This document shows positions 1 to 9,200 of a stretch of DNA of 10,513 nt, in pieces (the stretch's first letter is position 1; every line of letters starts with the position of its first letter). A model generated the notes under the pieces. The model was not told the origin of the DNA. It searched no databases and saw only the letters and a list, made by a program, of their open reading frames with translations. Source of the stretch: Paramuribaculum sp. (GTDB taxonomy: Bacteria; Bacteroidota; Bacteroidia; Bacteroidales; Muribaculaceae); assembly GCA_029051965.1 (NCBI GenBank), contig JAIDJZ010000152.1, positions 1 to 10,513 on the forward strand, written 5' to 3'. The translations under genes were made by a program, and so were the position numbers.

Positions 1-1330
1 CCAGTGACATTCCGCCAAGAGAGTTTGAGGATTCCAGAATGAAGAACAGCGCGGCTCCGAGCAGGAAGAGAAGCGTGAAGGTGAAGATGACAATCTTGGT
101 GTTCATGTTGAAGAGATGGATCATGCGCGGCGATTCCGGCCGGTGGCGCAGACGGCTGACGCGTCGGGTCACTTCCTGCACGACTGCATCTTTGGTGTTG
201 ACAAGGATCGGAAAGCCTATGCTGCCTGAGATGATCAGAAGGGTCATGATCCAGTAGATCGACATGTTGCGTCCGAGCAGGAGCGGGCTGGCCATCCCGT
301 CAGGCAGATTCGAGAATCCGGCGTTGCAGAAAGCCGACAGCGAGTGGAATCCGGAGAAGATGAGCTCTTCCGTCACCGTCATTCCTAACGAACCGTGGAT
401 TGACCAGAAGATCAGTCCGGCGCCACACAGTTCGACGATGAAGGTGAACGCCATTATATAGAGCAGAGTCGGGATCAGCGAGTTCATCGATTTCGAGTAG
501 ATGACGTCACGCAGCATCAGCTGGCTGTAGATCGATGCGTTTCCGCTGAAAAACAGAGCGAAAAATGATGTGAATGTCATGACTCCGAGCGCGCCGAACT
601 GGATGAGAACGGCCAGGATGCATAGCCCGAGCGGTGTGAATGTCGAGGAAACGTCGACCGGCGTCAGACCGGTCACGCAGACGGCCGAGGTGCTGACAAA
701 AAATGCGTCGATGAGCGAGATCCCTCCGGTGGTGCATTTCGGCAGGATGAGCAGAAGCGTTCCGAGCACGATGAACACCGCAAAGCTGAGCGAAAGCAGA
801 AGGGACGGGTTGGTGCGGCGGTCAAAGAAGCGGTAGAGTCCGAACGAGAGAGTGACTGCCGAGTAGGCTGTCAGTGCGCCGTAGAACATTGTGCCGGAGT
901 AGAGAATCCTCTCGAGAACAGGAATCCAGGGCTTCTCCGGGTGGGGATAGATGACCGGAAGCAGGCTGACCAGAAGAATGATGTCGACGATCCATCGCAA
1001 CGGACGCGACTCGCTGAGAGTCTTGTGCAGGTTGAAGGTCAGTCCGTAGATAACATTGACTGCGAAAACCCACTGGATCACGCGCATCAGGCGGCGGAGT
1101 GTCAGATAGCCGTCGGGGGTGTGGTCGAATCCGACATAGATGACCAGCCCTATGATGCAGACAAACGAGGCTGCAATCGAGCAGTTCATCAGACATCCGG
1201 CAATCACGCCGACAACGCGGCTGCCGTGGAACAGTGCTCCGCCGATGCGTGAGCGCACTTTCCGAAGCCAGACTGAGAACTTTCTGTGGATGATGACTTT
1301 TCTGGGCATAAGGCGACAAACATACTCCAT
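1..1330 (-). CDS. trkH: TrkH/KtrB-family potassium uptake channel subunit (3' end beyond window)
   Basis: This is the pore-forming inner-membrane subunit of a Trk/Ktr K+ uptake system, which normally works with a cytoplasmic TrkA/KtrA nucleotide-binding ring; no such gene is in the window. The frame runs open for 443 codons to the left edge, with no stop. Hydrophobic segments at about residues 39-66, 84-99, 112-128 and 143-166 form the extra N-terminal part. Then come the family's M1-P-M2 repeats: M1 at 176-197, the first pore loop with filter motif SAVCVTGLTP (214-223), and M2 at 233-262; M1 at 283-311, the second pore loop with HSLSAFCNAGFSNL (329-342, filter glycine 338), and M2 at 356-378. 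A third M1 lies at 411-432. The third and fourth pore loops lie outside; relatives of about 600 residues suggest roughly 150 are missing. The start is taken at 1330; an in-frame ATG at 1309 (MPRKVII) is a good alternative, and a TGA 12 bases upstream of 1330 rules out a longer protein. The family is clear; the choice between TrkH and KtrB is not. Confidence 0.9.
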   Translation of the reverse strand, partial: MEYVCRLMPRKVIIHRKFSVWLRKVRSRIGGALFHGSRVVGVIAGCLMNCSIAASFVCIIGLVIYVGFDHTPDGYLTLRRLMRVIQWVFAVNVIYGLTFNLHKTLSESRPLRWIVDIILLVSLLPVIYPHPEKPWIPVLERILYSGTMFYGALTAYSAVTLSFGLYRFFDRRTNPSLLLSLSFAVFIVLGTLLLILPKCTTGGISLIDAFFVSTSAVCVTGLTPVDVSSTFTPLGLCILAVLIQFGALGVMTFTSFFALFFSGNASIYSQLMLRDVIYSKSMNSLIPTLLYIMAFTFIVELCGAGLIFWSIHGSLGMTVTEELIFSGFHSLSAFCNAGFSNLPDGMASPLLLGRNMSIYWIMTLLIISGSIGFPILVNTKDAVVQEVTRRVSRLRHRPESPRMIHLFNMNTKIVIFTFTLLFLLGAALFFILESSNSLGGMSL

Positions 1331-1349
1331 GCATAAAACTCTTCATGCA
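1330..1349. repeat. Short inverted repeat at the trkH start
   Basis: TGCAT at 1330-1334 and ATGCA at 1345-1349 are exact reverse complements separated by 10 bases. On the transcript the 3' arm runs into the first base of the chosen trkH start codon, so a weak hairpin could sit over the start. A five-base stem is short and may be chance; no function is claimed. Confidence 0.25.
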
Positions 1350-1423
1350 CGAAATATGTTCAGACGCGGTCCTGAGTCAGCGGGTGTTGGCCGGGGAGGG
1401 GAGTGTCTGGCGGCATCGGGCTA
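1331..1423 (-). other. Intergenic gap between the ABC-F gene and trkH
   Basis: This 93-base stretch separates the tandem TAG TAG stops of the ABC-F gene (the second stop is 1421-1423) from the trkH start. Read on the minus strand it is rich in C near the ABC-F end and turns A/T-rich near trkH. I see no G+C stem followed by a T run that would act as a terminator, and no good match to the Bacteroidota promoter pattern (TTTG, then TAnnTTTG). The only A/T-rich candidate, around 1352-1362, matches poorly. Read-through from the sprA-ABC-F unit into trkH is therefore plausible but not shown. Confidence 0.6.
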
Positions 1424-3292
1424 CTATTCGAGTTCGGAAAGTTCGAGCCAGCGCAGTTCTTTTTCGTCGAGAAGGCCGGTCAGCTCATTGTAGCGTCGGC
1501 TGACGGCGTCGGCGTCGGCGATCGGATTGCCGGAGGCGAAAAGAGCTTCGATTTCACTCTTCTCCTCATTCAGCCGGTCGATTTCCTCGGTCAGTGATTC
1601 GAATTCGCGGCGCTCCTTGAATGTCAGTCTGCGTTTTTGTTCTGTCTTCTGTTTGGTCTTGTCTGAGGCCGGTTTCTCATTGGTCTGGCGCGAGGCTTCG
1701 AGTTTGCGGCGCTCCTCAGACCATGTCCGGTAGTCGGAATAGTTGCCCGGAAAATCCTTGATTGCGCCGTTGCCTTCCATGACAAACAGATGATCGACTA
1801 TGTTGTCGAGGAAGAATCGGTCGTGGGAGATTACGATCAGACAGCCGTCGAATTTCTCCAGAAAGTCTTCGAGAATTCCGAGGGTGACGATGTCGAGGTC
1901 GTTGGTCGGCTCGTCGAGAATAAGGAAGTTGGGACGTCGCAGGAGGGTAACGGCCAGATGGAGGCGTGCCCGTTCGCCGCCTGAAAGCGTGTGGATATAT
2001 TTCTGCTGGTCGGCCGGAGAAAAGAGGAAGTGGTTGAGAAACTGCATCGGGGTGAGCCGTGTCTTTTCGTCGAGAACGATGTAGTCGGAGATTTCCGAAA
2101 CGGCATCGATCACTTTCTTCTGCATGTCGAACTCGATTCCGCGCTGGCTGTAGTAGCCGAAACGGACCGTCTCGCCGACGTTCCATTCGCCGCTGTCGGC
2201 CGGTTCGAGTCCCTGGAGCATCCGGATGAAAGTCGATTTGCCGACACCGTTAGCTCCGATGATTCCGAGGCGTTCGCGGCGTGCGAAGTTGTAGGAGAAG
2301 TCTTTCAGGATGACCTTGTCGCCGAATTTCTTGCAGATACCTTCGGCTTCGAAAATCTTAGAGCCGATATAGGAGGATCTGACTGCTCCGAGTTCGATGT
2401 TTTTCTCTTTGTAGGCTCCGTTGGCACGCTCCTTGAGGTCGTAGAAGGCGTCAATGCGGTAGCGGGCTTTTCCGGCGCGGGCCTGAGGCTGGCGGCGCAT
2501 CCATTCCTGTTCGCGGCGAAGGGTGTTGCGCACTTTTGCGACTTCGGCGTTTATCGCTTCTATCCGTTCGGCGCGCCGCCGCAGATAATAGTCATAGTTG
2601 CCGTCGTAGGTGAAAGTGGTCGCCATGTCGATCTCGATGATCCGGTTGCAGATCCGGTCGAGGAAGTAGCGGTCGTGGGTCACCATGAGAATCGTGACGT
2701 TCTGACGCGTCAGATATGATTCGAGCCATTCGATAATCTCGATGTCGAGATGGTTGGTCGGCTCGTCGAGAATCAGCAGGTCGGGCTGTTCGAGAAGAGT
2801 GCGGGCTATGGCCACGCGTTTCTGCTGTCCGCCTGACAGGGTGCTGATCGGAGCCTGCAGGTCGGTGATGTTCAGGCGTGTGAGAAGCTGACGAAGCCTG
2901 TCGTCGTAGTCCCATGCGCCGGCGGCATCCATCCGCGAAATCGATTCTTCTATCTCTTTCTGGCTGCCCGAAGACATTGCAAGCTCATAGGCTGCCGTGA
3001 CTTTCGCCATCGGTGTGTCGGGATGCATGCAGGCTTCGATGACGGAGGACCCTTCGGGAAACACGGGACACTGGTCGACGATGCCCACTTTTATTCCGGA
3101 ACGGAAGGTGACGGTTCCGCTGTCGGGGCTTTCCTTGCCTGCGATGATGCGCAGGAGAGTGGTTTTGCCTGTTCCGTTTTTCGCGATCAGACCGATTTTG
3201 TCTCCTTGGTTAACTCCGAACGTGATGTCGGAAAAGAGCATGCGGTCGCCGTAGCTTTTGGTGAGGTTCTCGAGTTGAAGATAGCTTATCAT
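1424..3292 (-). CDS. uup: ABC-F family ATPase, Uup type
   Basis: A soluble protein with two ATPase domains and no membrane segment. ABC-F proteins act on the ribosome (translation factors or antibiotic protection); Uup members are also linked to DNA transactions. In the first domain, Walker A is AKNGTGKT (37-44), the signature LSGGQ (152-156), Walker B LLILDE (172-177) and the switch histidine is 206. In the second, Walker A is GANGVGKST (346-354), the signature LSGGE (436-440), Walker B ends D460-E461 and the switch histidine is 490. Both Walker B motifs run into EPTN.LD, as in ABC-F. The linker at about 235-300 carries EWMRRQPQARAGKARYRIDAF (263-283, W265), like Uup. Residues 525-622 form a charged, probably coiled-coil tail with LTFKERREFE (556-565), also Uup-like. 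The 622-residue length is normal. The first Walker A has Ala for the usual Gly, probably tolerated. The start ATG overlaps the sprA stop, so expression should follow sprA. The family is very sure; the uup symbol rests on linker and tail and is less sure. Confidence 0.93.
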   Translation of the reverse strand: MISYLQLENLTKSYGDRMLFSDITFGVNQGDKIGLIAKNGTGKTTLLRIIAGKESPDSGTVTFRSGIKVGIVDQCPVFPEGSSVIEACMHPDTPMAKVTAAYELAMSSGSQKEIEESISRMDAAGAWDYDDRLRQLLTRLNITDLQAPISTLSGGQQKRVAIARTLLEQPDLLILDEPTNHLDIEIIEWLESYLTRQNVTILMVTHDRYFLDRICNRIIEIDMATTFTYDGNYDYYLRRRAERIEAINAEVAKVRNTLRREQEWMRRQPQARAGKARYRIDAFYDLKERANGAYKEKNIELGAVRSSYIGSKIFEAEGICKKFGDKVILKDFSYNFARRERLGIIGANGVGKSTFIRMLQGLEPADSGEWNVGETVRFGYYSQRGIEFDMQKKVIDAVSEISDYIVLDEKTRLTPMQFLNHFLFSPADQQKYIHTLSGGERARLHLAVTLLRRPNFLILDEPTNDLDIVTLGILEDFLEKFDGCLIVISHDRFFLDNIVDHLFVMEGNGAIKDFPGNYSDYRTWSEERRKLEASRQTNEKPASDKTKQKTEQKRRLTFKERREFESLTEEIDRLNEEKSEIEALFASGNPIADADAVSRRYNELTGLLDEKELRWLELSELE

Positions 3293-3294
3293 TA
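3290..3294 (-). promoter_or_regulatory. TAATG stop/start overlap joining sprA and the ABC-F gene
   Basis: On the minus strand the sprA stop TAA (3294-3292) and the ABC-F start ATG (3292-3290) share one base. The preceding bases, within the last sprA codons, show no purine-rich ribosome binding site. This arrangement implies one mRNA and suggests that ribosomes finishing sprA reinitiate on the ABC-F gene. The overlap is seen directly; coupling is inferred. Confidence 0.8.
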
Positions 3295-6200
3295 TCGGGC
3301 AAGTGAAAAGTTGAATGAAATACCGAAGGCGGTGTTCGACGTCGGGTAGGCGGTCGAGGAGACGAGTGGCGTGTTGATCTGATGTTCGAAATAGAGACCC
3401 AGTGTCAGGCGTCGCGACATGATGTAGTTGGCGGCAAGGTTGAACGTGATCGACCGCGTTCCGGAGGTTGCCTGAGTGAAGGCGTTTTCGATGCGTCGGA
3501 TCAGAGCTGTTGTCTCAGAGTAGGCGAAGTCGGCGTTGACGGTCAGGTCGTTGCTGACTCCCTGCTGAGATCCTTTCATTTTCAGGACAGTGTTGAAACC
3601 TACGATCTTATAGCCCATGCCGGCTGATATGCCTCTCTGGTTGGCCTCGACGATCTGGCCGGCCGAGGTGTTGAGGGTCAGAGTTCGTGCGTCGCGGTAT
3701 TCGGCGTTGAACGTCATGTTGTTGTAGAGCGTGGCGGTCATTCCGATGAGCGGAGAGAATCGTTCGGTAATGGCCACGGACGATATGTTGTAGGGCGACG
3801 ATGGTATCGGCTGGCCTGTTATTTCGTCGAGTGTGAAGCCGAGTGTCGATCCGTCGGCAGCGAGCCAGTTGAGATAGGATGAGTAGGATCCGACGGTGTA
3901 GGTGCACTGATAGGCGTGGTTGAGCGTGAGCGACTTGAAGATCGAGCCTATCGAGCCGACGGATGTCAGTCCGTCGTAGGTGATTCGCCAGTTGGGGAGG
4001 ATCTGGGCGAGCGACGGGAACGGATTGAGCGATTGTTTGCCGACGTTCGTTCCGGTGTAGGCGGAGAGGAATGCGGGGATCAGTACGTCGGAGCTGGTCG
4101 CCGAGACAGTGCCGACTTCCGGGTTGAAGACCTGTCCGGCATTGGGGTTTTCGGTCATGAAGCCTGTCGAGGGGTAGCGAACGCCGCGGTACTGGTCTTC
4201 GAAGCGTGAGGCGATCACCGGAATGTTTTCGAGGAATCTGTTGAAAACCGCGCTCTCGTAGTTGTTGGCGGCCGACGAATAGTTGAGAGCTGTGGCTATC
4301 GCGCAGTGAGTCTTGGTGTAGCTTCCGGCAAGGGTGACCGGCATGTTGTCGTACATGAACTGGACCTGACGGGAGCGGTTGTCGGTGCGGTTGCCCGTCA
4401 CCTGGATTTTCAGTCCGCGGATAGGTTCGAATGCGAGTTCGACGTTGAATTCCTGGGTGTGGGAGTAGATGGCCGGCGAAGTCTGTCCGTCGGCACCTTT
4501 GAGCCATCCGCGTTCTTTAGCGCGGTCGATGTAGCTTTCGTCGGTGAATCCGAATGCAAAGTCGAGTCCGGGAGCGAGCGGTCCCCAGCTTGCCGTCTGT
4601 CCGAAGACGTTGCCGATGTCGGGGACGAACAGCGGCAGCGACATGGAGCGTGTGTCGCGCCAGCGGATTGTCGCCGATCGCGTGGCCATCAGAAAGCGGG
4701 TTGCATGTTCGCCGATTTCAGTCCAGACAGTTTTCTTTTCGTTAATGACTTCCAGAACCGTGAATTTGACGTTGATCGAATCGCGGTTGAGCACCTCGAT
4801 CGAGTTGGCATCGATTGTCTTTGTCTTGAGTGTATAGGGCTTGCCAGTCTTGGCATCGACAGCCGTTATCTTTACTTTTTTGTTGCGGAGATTGTGTTTT
4901 ATGATTGTCGACGTGTCGGGTTTGAGCGCAAAGGTCCGTTCGAACCGCTTTGGCTTGACGACAGGTTTCCGGTCTGATTTCTTTCCGCCGTTTTTCCGGT
5001 TGGCTGAGGTGCGTTTGGCCGATGAGAAGCGGGTGTTGATTTTTTTGAGATAGGCGTTTTTGTTGTAGAGTCCTTCGAAGTTGATGCGGCCGTCGGCATT
5101 CCATGTGGCCTGATTGCTGATCGTGTTGCCCATGTTGACATCCTCGACCGTCGCGCCGCGGTCCCAGCGGTAGGTCGCGTTGTAGGTTGCGTTGGCGGAG
5201 ATGAAGTCGAGCACGGGGATGCGGTTGAAGGGGGCGCGGTAGCTTCCGGTGAAGGTCTGGTTGTAGGCCCACGGTGTTCCCATGTGGAGGATGCTTTGCC
5301 AGACGGTGTCGCGCCATTCACGGTATCTGTCGGGGAACAGACGCCGGTTGACAGCTCCGATGGGTTCCTCGATGCGTGCCTGTGTGTTGGAGTTGAAGGT
5401 CAGCTGGAGGGTTTTGGTGAGATTCCATGTCAGCGAGAGCTGGCGGTCCCAGAGGAAGTTCTTGCTGACGGAAACCGGCAGCTGGAAGTCGATGTCGGTC
5501 TCGCTGCGGGTCTGCTGCTCGTAGTAGTAGCGGCTCATTGTTGTCAGGAACGAGATCGAGTTGGGGAACCAGTTGAGTTCCCAGTCTTTGAAGAACTGGA
5601 GATTCTTCGACCGGCTTTTTATTGATTTGAAGGGTTTGAATCCTTTGATGTAGGGTGTGTAGGTGTACTGGAACGAGCCGCGGTAGTCGTTGAGGTTCTC
5701 ATATTCGGTTGTCGGGTCGGATTTGGCCGATTTGCTGAATGAGAAGTTGACAGTGAAGTTTGCGGGGTCCCAGGGCATCGGATTCTTGCTTCGCACATCA
5801 AACTGGAGGCCTGAGACGCTGAAATTCTGCTGCGTAGACCGTTCGATTGCATAGGCTTTGATCGAGTCCTGTTCGTTTTTGGAGGCGCCATCGAGGGCGT
5901 CCTTGAGAAGAACGTCCTGGTCGAGAGGATTATATTTAGGCGTTGTTGTCTCTTTTGTCATCGAGTAGAAGATGGGGGCGCGGAGTTTGGCTTTCTCAGG
6001 CAGAAAGCGCCCGAGATCGGCCTGAACGGCCACCGAGTAGCGCGAGTAGTCGTCCATGCGGCGCTCGTTGAGGCTCTGGTCGACTCCACCGAAGCCGGAG
6101 CTTTCGTGGTGGTAGGTGGCGTTAAGGGTGGCTATGTCCGAAAGACTCAGCTGGGCGTTTCCGCTGGCAGCCCAGCCTCCGGAGCTTTCGAAGTCAGTTA

Positions 6201-9200
6201 CTTTCAGCTCGTTGACCCAGACGATTCCGTCTTTGACCGATGAAGAGTTGTTGCGGACGCCGACCATCATCACTCTGACATCGCTGAGCGAGGGATTTCC
6301 CTTGACGGAGATGCGGTTGCTCTCGTTGTCGGGGTCGCGGCCCGAATAGACTGTAGCAAAGCCTACACCCTCCTGTCCCTCGCGTTTTGCCTGATTGCGT
6401 TCTTTTTTCAGGTCAACGAGGTTCTGGAGTCTGAAGTTAAGGAAGTTGCTTTCGGGCCAGACGATATAGCGGTCAGATTCGCCGTCGCTGTAGTGGCCGA
6501 ATGGAGTCAGTCGCAACGGCACTTCATATTCGTAGAAGTTGTTTTTCACATCGGAGCCGAGGCGCACGAAGACCGACAGATCGCCGTTGGAAAGCGAGCG
6601 GGAGTCGTCGATGAGCTGTTCGGCATGAACCCACATCTGCATGCGTGCATAGTTGCGGAGGTCCTGCGATGTGTTGCGGTAGACGGCTCTTGCGTCGCCT
6701 GCCTGCAGGTCGGTGACCTTAAGCGAGAGCGACTGTTCGTTGAGCTGAACGATCTGCGACTGGCCCGGATCGGAAATTCGGGTCACGCCGGGAGGCAGCA
6801 CGTAGTTGACAGGGGTGCGGCCGGAGTTTTCCTCGATATTGACAACCGAAACGTCGAGTTTTCCGTCGGCGGGAGTGTCGCCGCGGTTGTTGAGGTTGAA
6901 ATCATAGACGCGCCAGTCGCCGCGGACGAGTTCGAGCGAAGCGAAGCGCAGGTGGGTGGTTTCCTTGAATCCGGTCATGAACATGCGGACAAACCGGATT
7001 GTCGAGAATCCGTTGATCGATCCGACGATTTTTTCATATTCGTCGAGCGGAATCTTGAACTGATACCATTCGACTTCGATCGATCCGCCGTCGCGGGTGG
7101 CCTGCACGGAAACCTGTTTGTCAGTGATGTAGTTTTTTCCGACAACGAGGTCTTCGGGGCGGATAGATACTTTGTACTGATAGTAGCGTTCGTATTCGTT
7201 GAGCGTGTTGTCCTGATTGATGTCCTCCACGTCGGGAAGAGATCTCGACGACTGATAGAGCGGTTCGCCCGCCTCGTCGGGAGAGAGGGAGTTGCCTTCG
7301 ACGCCGTTGTAGCGTTTGTAGCGTTCGAGGATGCCGAGGCGTTCGGCGTCGTAGTCATAGCCGCGATAGAAGTGATAGTTGTCGCCGGCTGGGTCGTTGA
7401 GCGGCGAGAACGGATCTTTTTCCATCCGTTCGAGAGCCGACGCCGAGAGTCGGTTTCGCAGGTTTTCGACATAGCGGGCATAGGAATCGAAGATGAACTC
7501 GTCGTCGTTTTTCAGTCCGTCGAGACCGACATCCTGATTCCGGCGGGCTTCGTCGTTGTTGTCGAAGGCGTAGGTCAGGGAGTTTTCGGAGCTGACGCGT
7601 CCCCAGACCGTGGTGCGGGTGTTGTCGGTAGAGCCGTTATAGGGCAGACCGTTTTCGTAGCTTTTCAGACCGTCTTTGAGGATGTCTTCCGAAATCTCGC
7701 CGAAATTGAAATAGAGGTCTCCTCCTTCGTAGTTGGGATTTTCCGGGTCGAGAAACGGGTTGAGAAGCCAGAACTGGACATATTCGATATTGCTCTGTTC
7801 GAAATTGGTGTTGTCGAGACGGCGCATTATTCCTCCCCAACGTTTTTCGGGACGGGTCAGATTGCCCTCTTCGTCAATGTTGACATCGTCGAGGTTGTAG
7901 GGGCCGCGCTCTTTGGGATAGAACGAAAGGTTGAGGGTCTGGATTGTCGACGATTCGCCGACAGTCAGCTGCCGGTCGGGATAGATTTCGTAAGAGTTGA
8001 TTTCGCGGATATAGGGGTTGCTCTGCATCTTCAGGTCGTTGCGGATGTAGGCCGGTGCGAGCGATGAATTCCGCGACGTGAACATGCGGTCTATGTAGTA
8101 CCAGTTGAGAAGCGCGCGGTTTTTCCCGTAGTCGACATTGTTGCTCAGGGCTGCTTCGGGAAAAAGTGCCGACGAGGAGTTGTCGTAGGGGGTTGAGGCA
8201 AGAAACCACGAGTAGGGCGACCGGAGGTCGATTCCGGACTGAGCCGACTCGAAGTCGTCGATATAGGAGCTGCCTTTGTTGCTGCCGCTCTTCTGCTGGT
8301 GGGGGAGGAGTTGCGCGAATTCGCCCTGGAGCGAGAGCCGTGACGGAGCGGTCGCGTTGACGGTCGGAATCTTGTTGACAAGATTTGTCAGCCACATGAA
8401 TTCCTTGTTGTAGGCGAAGTTGAGTCCCCACATTGTGTTGCTGACCGTTTCGTCGCCGATATTGACTTTCTCGGTGAGTGCTTTTTCTCCGTAGTGGAGG
8501 AGTGTTCCGCCGAGGGTGAAGTTGTCGCTGAACTTGTAGCTGAGGTCGAGTCCGAGCAGGGTTTTGCGCTGGGTCGAGAAGAGCGACTGGTTTTCGAGAG
8601 TCACGCTGATGCTCTGTCCCGAGTCGATGATGCTCTGGTTGGTGATGGTCACGATTCCCATCGAATAGTCGACTGTATAGTCGGAGTTTTCGGTCAGCAC
8701 GACTCCGCCGGCAGTGACAACGACCGATCCGCGCGGGACGTTCATGGCGTTGAGGCGTATCTGTGAACCGGATGAAGCCTGATATTCACCGCTTAGAATG
8801 AATTTGTTCTTGTCGGCAAACTGTCGGGCGACGACGAGGGTCGAGTCGTAGAGCTCCTGATAGACATACTGCCGTGCGAGTTCCTGATTGTTGATCTTGG
8901 AGGCGAGATGCGAGCCGAACGGCTCTACGACCGGGAAAATGATCTTTCCCGTCGAGGAGTTGACCGTGTAACCTTCGATGTAGTCGAAGAATCCGTCGGA
9001 GTTTGTCTGATCGTTTGAGTCAAGACGGTCGAGGTTCATCACCTGCAGAAGCGGTTTGTCGGATATGCCGGGCACGGGAAGATAGTTGATCTCGGTTCCG
9101 GTCGTGTCCGAGAGATATTTGATCTGGAGCTTGAAATTCTGTTTCTGCAGCTGGTAGGCGCCGAGCGAATAGACGTTTTTCATCATCAGATCCCACATCG

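Noticed and set aside
822..1346. 174-codon minus-strand open frame over the start of trkH
   Set aside because: It is an out-of-frame shadow rich in Arg, His, Ser and Pro; the overlapping frame from 1330 gives membrane segments and K+ filter motifs.
1505..1520. Repeated GGCGTC units
   Set aside because: Only two and a half copies, and they encode the Ala-Asp run in the ABC-F tail; not a meaningful repeat array.
1424..3292. ABC-F gene as a dedicated antibiotic-resistance factor
   Set aside because: Linker and tail are of the Uup housekeeping type, and no resistance or mobile context is present.
5520..5532. GTAGTAGTAG trinucleotide run
   Set aside because: It encodes three consecutive tyrosines in a SprA strand; too short to be a phase-variable repeat, and a trinucleotide change would not shift the frame.
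6493..8067. 524-codon plus-strand open frame opposite sprA
   Set aside because: It is in register with sprA codons, has a composition typical of antisense translation and no motif; sprA on the other strand has clear family hallmarks.
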